Assembly (NCBI GenBank): GCA_025084515.1
Contig: JAJAGP010003168.1
Location: forward strand, 1-64,000
Reading direction: 5' to 3'
Length of the DNA stretch: 64,000 nucleotides
Origin: Ancistrus triradiatus
Lineage: Eukaryota > Chordata > Actinopteri > Siluriformes > Loricariidae
The notes below the pieces were generated by a model that was given only the letters and a program-made list of their open reading frames with translations, ran no database searches and was not told the DNA's origin. Numbering within the stretch: position 1 is the first letter of the stretch; every line of letters starts with the position of its first letter. Both the position numbers and the translations under genes were made by a program. This document shows, piece by piece, positions 55,992-64,000 of this stretch.

Positions 55992-58900
55992 ACGCTGGAG
56001 GTCAATGAAGATCTTTCCGGTCTCTGGGATACTACAGTATATACACCAGGGGTGGCAAGAGGCTTGAAAGTAGGCTTAGAGCCATATTTTTGTTGGCATC
56101 TGTAAAAAGAAGAAATCATGAGGGAAATGCGGCAACTGACAAAAGGAAAGACTAATCTGAAGAAAAGTTGAGTGTTGAATAAAAAAAGTTGGTGTTGAAT
56201 AAAAGCTTTGGGGGAGATCACAGTGTGTAGCTTAACTATTTATATTTCTGAATACTGTATCTCTCTGATTTTAAACTAGTGTTTGTTTCTTATGGAAAAA
56301 CTAAAAAAGTAGAAACCCTTATATACCTTGTGTCATCGTGTCTGTCTGGCAGAGCAGTTTCCCATATCGGCTTGCCAGGTGGAGGACTTTGTCGGCATAT
56401 GAATCGACCTAGGCGCCGCATATTCCTGAAGTATTTGGAAGTCCCGAGCAATCTAACAGACAGAATTTACTAATGTTATCACATAGAAATGTTAGTATAC
56501 TTAAAAGTGACTACTTAACTACTTAAAGTATACTTAACATTAAAAGAACGAAGAATTTATGTAGTATGAAGAAAAGTCTGTATGGATGTTCTTAGCGTAT
56601 TCTCCTATAATAGCCCATAACATATTTGGACCTTGTTCTTATGGTCCACCTACCATGCTTGAATTCATGGAAACGTATGTTCCCCTATGTATCTCAGAAG
56701 TTGACTCTGTTCATCTGGACAAAAGGTTTTGTGGGAGAAACGTTTCGTCTTGACTTCTTCAGTCTCCACAAAACTCCCACAATCTCCCACAAAACAGATT
56801 CAACTTCTGGGATTTTCTTACCTGGATTATTGAGTGTTTGTGTTCCCTTTAGAATTTTATATATTTCTGCATAAATATGACCTAAAACATCATCAGATTT
56901 TCACACAAGTCCTAAAAGTAGATCACGAGAACCCAGCTAAACAAATGAGCAAGGCATGTAATAGTTGGCTAGTTCACACATGACCCCAGAGTAACTTCTA
57001 AGCAACTGAAGGCCTTTCTCACATTAACATTAGCCAATGTTCATAAGAATACCAGCAGAAGAACAACAACAATGGTGTGCATAGCAGGGTTGCAAGAAGA
57101 AAGCCACTGCTCTCGAAAGAGAACATTGCTGCTCGTCTGCAGTTTGCTAAAAATCACATGGACAAGCCAGAAAACTATTGGAAGAATGTTTTGTGGACGG
57201 ATGAGACCAAAATGGAAATAAAAGCGTTATGTTTGGAGAAAGGAAAACGCTGTATTCCAGCACAAGAACCTTTTCCAGTCTGTGAACATGGTGGTGGTAG
57301 TATCATGGTTTGGGCCTGTTTTGCTGCATCTGGGCCAGGATGATTTGCCATCATTGATGGAACAATGAATTCTGAAATATATCAGAGAATTCTAACGGAA
57401 AATGTCAGGACATCTGTCCTGGAACTGAATCTCAAGAGAGGTGGGTCATGCAGCAAGACAATGACCCTAAGCACACAAGTCGTTCTACCAAAGAATGGCT
57501 AAAGAAGAATAAAGTTAATGTTTTGGAATGGCCAAGTCAAAGTCCTGACCTTAATCCAATTGAAATGTTGTGGAAGGACCCGAAGCGAGAAGTTAATGTG
57601 AGGAAACCCACCAACATCCCAGAGTTGAAGCTGTTCTGTACGGAGGAATGGGCTAAAATTCAAGCCAGTGTGCAGGACTGATAAACAGTTACAGGAAATG
57701 TTTAGTTGCAGTTATTGCTGCACAGGAGGGTCACAGCAGATACGGAAAGCAAAGGTTCACATACTTTTGCCACTCACTAATATGTAATATTGGATCATTT
57801 TCCTCAATAAATAAATGACCAAGTATAATATTTTTGTCTCATTTGTGTAACTGGGTTCTCTTTATCTACTTTAGGGGCTTGTGTGAAAATCTGTTGATGT
57901 TTAAGGTCATATTTATGCAGAAATATAAAAAATTCTAAAGGGTTCACAAACTTTCAAGCACCACTGTGTATCCTTCCAAGAATATTCCAAATTTGATTTA
58001 GCCCATGACACATATTCTCACTCAGTTTCATCTTTTTCTTCTTTCACTCTCATATCCTCTCATCACACATTCCATGAGTTACTCTAATGCTTTCATACCA
58101 TATTCAAACCAATAATATGGTTCACAGTTATAGTGTGACATTACAACGCACAAAACAATCACTTTGTTTGGGACAGAAAACAATCACAGTTACACATTAG
58201 AAGAACTTTTCTAGCAAGATGAAAACGCAATACATGTAAGGAAACATAGCTCTCTGAAGTAAGGTAGGGAAGAAGGTAGAAGGCTACCCCAGCTTTATTT
58301 TAATAACAAATGTTTATTAATAAACAATCTATTGAGCAAAATTCCCTGATCTGCATAGTGGCTCTTTACTGTTTACTGTTTGGTCCCTTTTCTGATGCTT
58401 TATTAGCACCTTTTGCCTTTGTCACTTTAGGTACACTATTGCTTGTCAATTTTTTTTAAATTCTGGTAGTACCTTCATTTGAGCAGATTACACATAGCCC
58501 TTCAACAGGCTAGGCCTTCTATGGTTGGTTCCATCAAGAACCTCCAAGAACATTCAGTTCTTATACCTGGGCTACTGTCATATACTCGTTTGAGTCACAT
58601 AAGAGTCCCAGAATCTCAATGGTACCAGTTTTATATTGTTTATTGAAAGCCTTCTCATCTTCTAGTGCACTCTTGTATTACCTGCCACATCTGTCTAGGA
58701 AGGTTACAGAATATTGGTACCCAATCTCACTACTGGTACTCTACTTTCTACACTTGGTAGACTACCCTCTCTTCTGTAATGGGGTCCTATGACCTCTGTC
58801 TCCATTGCAACTTTTCTCGATTCATCTGTACTTTTCTACTACTGTGTACACTCCTATTACTTTGCTGCTGTAATTTGTGAATTTCCCCATTGTGAGACTT

Positions 58901-61900
58901 AAAAACAGTTTCTTCCCCACTGCAGTCAGCCTAATCAACAATGCCCAGATTTGCCTCTGACAGCCTCAATCCCCCTCACAGACACCACACATCATACTGA
59001 TGTGTATTTAATAACCTATTTTGCACATATGCATAATAGCATACCATTCCACATGGAACGTTACAATAATGCATTAACTCTTACTGTGAATATCTGCACT
59101 TTCTTTACATAGAGCATATTTTATTGGACATATTTAATATAATTTGTCATTTTCTCTCTCATTCCTATTTCTTTTTATGTCATGCAACAGTATGCCTTAA
59201 CAAATTCCCTGTTTGTGAAAAATTATTTTGGCAATAAACCTGATTCTGATAAAGGATTATTTTATCATATCTTATCTTATGTTATCGTACTCTTCTCATT
59301 TAATCTACTACAGCAGTAAATTGATAGTTACTTATCAGCCTCTGGCACTCAGTGGTGTATTTGCTGGTTGTACTTGAGAATGCCTCCTATTTGGAGGAAA
59401 ATCACTCATTGGCTCAGCGGTTACCCATTTTAGTAGATTTTTTTTACAGTCCTGCACTACCAGGATATTGGAGACCAAAGACTGTGGTGGAAATTCACCT
59501 TTAACAGTAACACATCCACTATGCATTTTGACTTGCTCAATAGATTGTTTTTTAATAAACATTTGTTAATAAAATAAAGCTGGGCTAGCCTTCTACCTTC
59601 TTCCCTACCTTACTTCAGAGAGCTACCCTGTCCCAAACATCCATCAGATTATAAACACAAGGCTATTCAATTTTCCTGGGACAAAGAATAAAAAAAAATC
59701 CAACTTTGATCAAACATTGCATTATTCAAAATAACTAGCCCCCATCTCTAGTATATCAAAAAGGGCAAAGGCCTCTCTGGGAGGAATAGTCTTCCTTTTC
59801 AACTTCCTTGATGCCATTAGTGCACTACTTTAACACATCCATCACCCAGGCTCAAACTTATCTCAAAAATCCCCAAATTGGAAAAAAGATCATAGGATAG
59901 GATTTTGGTGCTAAGTGACTTATTTTAGCATCTGTCTAAGCCTTTTCTTGGGTTAAAGTAGGGGTTGTTTTCTCCTGAACTTGGCAGGGGATGAAAATCT
60001 TATCTACTTGTAAATGATCTTCCTGATAGTGGAATGATTGATTTCCAATATTTTGGCTTAAACAACTTCCCTGTCTTTATCTACACCTGATAATACAACA
60101 CACCCAATAGCAAAGAGCAAACCAGATAACCAGATATGTGAGATTTAAATAAAACAGGTTCCTCCAAGGTATTCTGTACAACATATTTTCATTAGTAGAG
60201 CATCTAATTTCAATTTGGCAAATTTTAATTAGCGATATATGCATACTGATATAAAGTAATAAAGTGTACTTGTTTTTGTGCGTTGTGAGGTCCACCTGTT
60301 CAAATTGTTACATTGTGGGGCCCACCAAAGGTCGCACAGAAAAAAAAAATCATGCTTTGTCAAAAAAATATTGTGAAGCATAATATCATCAAATTCAAAA
60401 GTTATCTCAAAATAACTGATTCTGACCTGACCTGGAGGTCACTTGTGGGGACTTTCATGAAATCAGTATATCTGTGGACCATTTGTTACACACTTTACCT
60501 TTTTTCATTGAGAGGACCAGTTTCATGTTGATGAAAAAATGCTTTTAGTCTTGTTAGCAAAGACAAAATTACTGATCAATGTAGGTAACTCAGTTTGAGA
60601 ACCAATTTATTAACAGATTACATCACACTTTATCCAATAATTTGTAAACAACTACAAAGAAAAACTGGACTTGAAGAACAAAATTAATTTTGAGCAACAC
60701 TGTCCACGTAGATAGAAACGTCAGCATTTAAGCAATAAGAAATTACAAGATATTAGTTCATTTATGGACATTCGACCAAGTCCCCAGCCTGTCTCTGCAG
60801 TGTTGTAATGCAATTATTTATATAGTACTTCACCAGATAACTAATCTCTCTGTTTGGAGTACCAGTGGGTCCAGATTTGGATACAGCAAAACACAGTCAG
60901 CTTTACCTGATGAAACATTCCAGCTTGTAATGAATTTCAATCAGATACGTTTTTCCACCGCATGAATTTCTTTATTGCTCCAGACTGTTCTGTTACTCTG
61001 GGACCTCCTAAGAGATAAAAGTACAAATGAAATCTTTTATATATATAATATAGTATATATATATATATATATATATAGATATATATATATATATTATATA
61101 AATATTTTTTTTTTTTTTTTTTTTTTGTTGGTTTTTTTTGCATTTGCATGTTTGTCACTGTTAAGTGTTTCAGAACATATGTGATATGCAACCAAGCATA
61201 TGCGATAGTCTTTCAGAGTCTTTTACAGTGTTGTGGAGGAATTTTGGCCCACTCATCTTTGCAGAATTGTTGTAATTCACTCATACTGGACAGTTTTCGA
61301 GCATGAACGGCCTTTTTAAGGTCATGCCACAGCATCTCAATAGGATTCAGGTCAGGACTTTGACTAGGCCACTCCAAAGTCTTCATTTTGTTTTTCTTCA
61401 GCCATTCAGAGGTGGACTTGCTGGTTTGTTTTGGATCATTGTCCTGCTGCAGAACCCAAGTTTGTTTCAGCTTGAGGTCACAAACAGATGGTCAGACATT
61501 CTCCTTCAGCATTTTTTGGTAGACAGCAGAATACTTCAGAATAAAACCAGCTGCTCCTTGAGGATTCCACTATTAGGAGTTCATGGTAACACAGTGACTC
61601 CAATTCCATCTGGCAAAAGGTTTTCTGCTCAGTGGAACCAAGTTTGAACTTTTTAGACTGAACTCCAAGCGGTATGTTTGGCAAAAACCAAACACTGCAC
61701 ACCACCAAAAATACACCACACCTACTGTGAAGCATGGTGGTGACAACGTTATGTTATGGGGTGTTTCTCTTCAGCAACAACAGGGCAACTGGCCAGGATT
61801 GAAAAAGAACTTGATGCTACCAAGTAGGAGTGGGTGATATGATAAAAATGTTATATCATAATATTTAAAGACATTTTACTGTCTAATATACTAATAAACT

Positions 61901-63824
61901 CTATATTTAATGTGATACTTGTGATCACAGAAAAAAATGAATGAGTAGTGACAGATTCTTTAAAACGTCTACTAAAACTACTAGTCAAGTCAGATCTATT
62001 TACATAGCACTTTTTACAATGGAGCATTGTCTCAAATTACTACTACTTCATCCAGTTAAACAGGACTAATTATAGTTTTTAAATGAAACTTTCAGTTGGT
62101 CAGTGTTCTTTAAGCACTGACAATATCCTCACTATTGCAAGGAAAAACATATTGTTTATCACAATAAAATGTACGACTAATTTATTAATAAAATAGTCTT
62201 ATTGCCCACCCCTACTACCAAGTACATTCAAATCCTTGAGGACAAGATACAATCATCTGCTAGACAGCTGAAAATGGGCAGACGGTTCAGCCTCCAGCAT
62301 GACAACAACCCTAAACACACTGACAAAAACAAACAAACAAACAAACAAAAAAAGAACGACTTAAGGATAGGAAGGTGAATGTCCTTCAGTGGCCAAGTCA
62401 GAGCTCTGACCTAAATCTGATGTGAAGAGAGCAGTGCATTGCTAATCACCATGAAATTTGAATGAACTCAAACAATTTTGCAAGGAAGAATGAGCATATA
62501 TTCCCAGTCCTGGTTTGCAGAGCTGGAAGGGAAAGATCAAAACAGATTGATGTCTGTAACTGAAGCAAAATGCGACTCTACAAAGTACTAAATCAAAGGG
62601 CTGATCACTTTTCCAAGCCTGTTATTTCTATTTAATAAGGGTATGAAGATTTTCTGTAGGCATTGTAAAAATGGCTCTTTGGGTGGCACCGTGACACAGC
62701 ATTTAGCGCAGTTGCCTCACAGCTCCAGCGTCTCTGGTTCAATCTCAACCTCGAACTGCACCTGCTCTGCATGGTCCTCCCTGTGTCCGTGTGGGTATAC
62801 TCTATGTGCTCCGGTTTCCTCTCAAAGTCTAAAGACGTTCATTCATTGTCTTATCTGGTTAATCACTGAGAATAATTTTAGTTCTTAAAAATATGTAAGG
62901 TGACATCTGTTAAACACCTAGCCCCGTACTGCAGATTCGAATTTAAACTCTTTTTCAAATGATTTAAAATTTTTGCACTATTATATTTAAACATTGGTTA
63001 TTTTAAGTTTTACATAAACCATAATGATCATTCAGGGCTTAAATTGAAGTAAACACTTAGGCCAAGGAACGTTCAGCTCCGGTTAAATTGGAAATGAATG
63101 GATGTTTATGAGACGATGTGAGCAAGTGAAAAAAGGACTTTACTGAATTTTTATCTGGTGTTCAACGGTATCAAGGAGTTGTTTTGACAGTAAGTGTATT
63201 TTCTATGACAAAATCAAGATATTTCACATCCCAAGTATATTTTCAAAGGCAAAATAGTTGGGAAGGTGTGATTGTTTATGTAAACAAACATGGTGGACGG
63301 CTGTGTTTGGTATGTTATTTCTGGCAAATTTCTGCATGTAGACAGTTGAAAATGGGTATGTAGGTAGTCATAATGGTATTAAATCTTTTGAATTGGTCTT
63401 TTTGACTGTGTATTAACAATATTTTAAGTTATTAAGAATGCAATTAATTGCATCTGCAGTAAGGGGCAGGCATAATTTCGACAATATGCACAACAAAAGT
63501 TTTCAGAATCCATTTTTAAAATTAGAGCGTCTTCACCCAAAATTGTAATTCTGTAGTAAATAAACAAATCATATAGATGACACAAAACTGTTTTTGTTTA
63601 ATAGCTAACACTAGTTTCCTGCTAAATGGAATCAATACACTGACAGCAAAGTTGCACATACTTTTTCCTCTTACAGATCTATACAGTGAATAAATAAAAT
63701 CAACAACTTTTAATATAATTCATGTTTCATTCATTTAATCTTTATTTTTAGAATTTTTGTAAAAACCATATACCTGACACACTGGATTCAGGCTCCTTTG
63801 AGTCACTGTCCATTGTAACTTGTT
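55992..63824 (-). CDS. Multi-exon gene, product not recognised (partial)
   Basis: Four exons with good splice signals on the minus strand. Exon with the start codon: 63824-63774, ATG at 63813 (MDSDSKEPESSVS), donor CAG|GTATAT, acceptor ccttcag upstream, so the 5' UTR is split. Then 60969-60907 (GGKTYLIEIHYKLECFI), 56452-56327 (KYFRNMRRLGRF; PPPGKPIWETALPDRHDD) and 56099-55992 (KYGSKPTFKPLATPGVYTVV), donor GT|GTAAGT. These three are all bounded by phase-2 introns (63, 126 and 108 nt, each one base plus whole codons plus two), and they join without a stop. The first exon ends in phase 1, so at least one exon between 60970 and 63773 is unseen. The gene continues left of 55992. No signal peptide, membrane segment or known domain is visible. 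Its introns hold the transposons at 56.8-62.6 kb. Confidence 0.65.
56700..56815 (-). repeat. Penelope-like flank fragment
   Basis: Shares ttttgtgggagaaacgtttc and the gttcatctggacaaaagg portion with 33803-33900. Followed immediately by a truncated Tc1 element. Confidence 0.5.
56850..57967 (+). mobile_element. Tc1-like transposon, 5' end truncated
   Basis: Same family as 39368 and 43041. Retains WKNVLWTDETK (first Asp), MQQDNDPKHTSRS (second Asp), SPDLNPIEMLW (Glu) and the 3' inverted repeat ctttcaagcaccactg. The 5' inverted repeat and the N-terminal domain are damaged; several frameshifts. Confidence 0.8.
58247..59625. mobile_element. Element with 93-bp terminal inverted repeats
   Basis: 58247-58339 and 59533-59625 are complementary with three mismatches over 93 bases (start tagctctctgaagtaaggta). 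Flanking TA suggests TA target use if the repeat starts at gctctc. The inside codes for nothing recognisable and includes a nested LINE-like 3' end. Confidence 0.7.
58880..59260 (+). repeat. LINE 3' end fragment
   Basis: Contains gtttcttccccactgcagtc and ends with ggcaataaacctgattctga followed by ta(a)agg, the form of a Rex1/CR1-type LINE tail. Nested within the inverted-repeat element. Confidence 0.45.
59626..60906. other. Intronic sequence, nothing firm
   Basis: Lies between two exons of the unidentified gene. A diverged fish repeat (cattgtggggcccaccaaag) is at about 60290-60500. No exon recognised. Confidence 0.4.
61042..61126. repeat. (TA)n tract followed by a T run
   Basis: TA-rich simple repeat at about 61042-61095 and a T run at about 61106-61126, between the 60.9 kb exon and a Tc1 remnant. 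Confidence 0.8.
61150..61545 (-). mobile_element. Tc1-like transposase remnant, minus strand
   Basis: The minus strand reads VLQQDNDPKQTSKSTSEW, LEWPSQSPDLNPIEMLWHD and AKIPPQHCKRL, so the second catalytic Asp and the Glu are intact. The N-terminal half is missing. Confidence 0.75.
61560..62620 (+). mobile_element. Second Tc1-like remnant, plus strand, split by a MITE
   Basis: Plus-strand pieces include caagcggtatgtttggcaaa, GVFLFSNN, FSLQHDNNPKHTDKN (second Asp) and LQWPSQSSDLN. Interrupted at 61825-62214 by a hAT MITE. A (caaa)n stretch is at about 62328-62350. Confidence 0.65.
61825..62214. mobile_element. 390-bp hAT MITE with perfect 8-bp TSD
   Basis: ctaccaag flanks it at 61817-61824 and 62215-62222. 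Ends taggagtgggtgatat and the complement of taggggtgggcaataa are inverted repeats. No coding capacity. It landed in an already dead Tc1 copy. Confidence 0.85.
62680..62850 (+). repeat. SINE-like repeat with tRNA-like head
   Basis: ggtggcaccgtgacacagc ... agcgcagttgcctcacagct ... ggttcaatctcaacc looks tRNA-derived, followed by the tgtgtccgtgtgggtatact body shared with 17745-17960. Confidence 0.6.
62851..63773. other. Intronic sequence, nothing recognised
   Basis: Searched for the missing exon that should join phase 1 to phase 2; none with good splice sites was seen on the minus strand. Confidence 0.35.
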
Positions 63825-64000
63825 CTGAAGGTAGAAACAGAATAAACAAATAACTTTACATAAAGTTAACCACATACACAGTGTAATGAAGTAATAATCG
63901 CACTTTGGGCTCATTTAAAGGATATTACAATGATTGTAAAATGGTTTTTAAACAGAAATTTCTTGTTAGACTAAAACTTCTAAGATATGGACTGTGGTAG

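Overview
The window looks like a stretch of teleost fish chromosome. It has single-coding-exon leucine-rich-repeat receptor genes with an intron in the 5' UTR, GT-AG exons of a larger gene, tRNA-derived SINEs, many dead Tc1-like transposons, hAT elements with 8-bp target duplications, an RTE-type LINE, Gypsy-like LTR elements with only a gag gene, and dense CA/TA/ATT microsatellites. An ostariophysan fish such as a catfish is plausible from the Tc1 and SINE load, but that is only an impression.

Host genes. Three LRR membrane-protein genes lie on the minus strand: copy 1 (180-2113), copy 2 (19164-21344) and a more distant relative (26818-28401). All have a signal peptide, about 13-15 LRRs and a C-terminal cysteine cap. 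They belong to the broad platelet glycoprotein V / LRRC15 / CPN2 group. Copies 1 and 2 are a recent tandem duplication about 19 kb apart with a Thr-rich mucin-like stalk, and stalk repeat number differs between them. Copy 1 has a frameshift in the stalk that separates the LRR ectodomain from its membrane anchor. The third gene has a likely TATA box and 5' UTR exon at 31.05-31.17 kb. A fourth, multi-exon gene is also on the minus strand: exons at 63774-63824 (with the start codon), 60907-60969, 56327-56452 and 55992-56099 have good splice sites, and the last three share phase-2 introns. I do not recognise its product.

Mobile DNA by region. 2.3-3.4 kb: internally deleted hAT with 8-bp TSD. 4.7-8.3 kb: near full-length decayed RTE LINE with a perfect 19-bp TSD. 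8.3-9.5 kb: second deleted hAT. 12.87-16.67 kb: complete minus-strand Gypsy-like element with a 5-bp TSD, unequal LTRs and only a gag-like coding region, nested in an older repeat. 21.9-24.7 kb: Tc1 remnants, a large inverted duplication and a related solo LTR. 32.06-33.64 kb: almost whole Tc1 element. 33.8-34.2 kb: Penelope-like fragment. 35-46 kb: many Tc1 pieces, SINEs and LTR fragments. 48.7-52.2 kb: two oppositely oriented LTR elements, one with gag. 55.3-62.6 kb: Tc1 copies, an element with 93-bp inverted repeats and a hAT MITE, mostly in introns of the unidentified gene.

The most unusual signal is a tRNA-like segment with Ser/Leu-type A-box and B-box sequences, closed by a long stem, inside the LTRs of the 12.9-16.7 kb element and in a diverged LTR at 23.5 kb. 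This resembles a pol III promoter carried by an LTR family.
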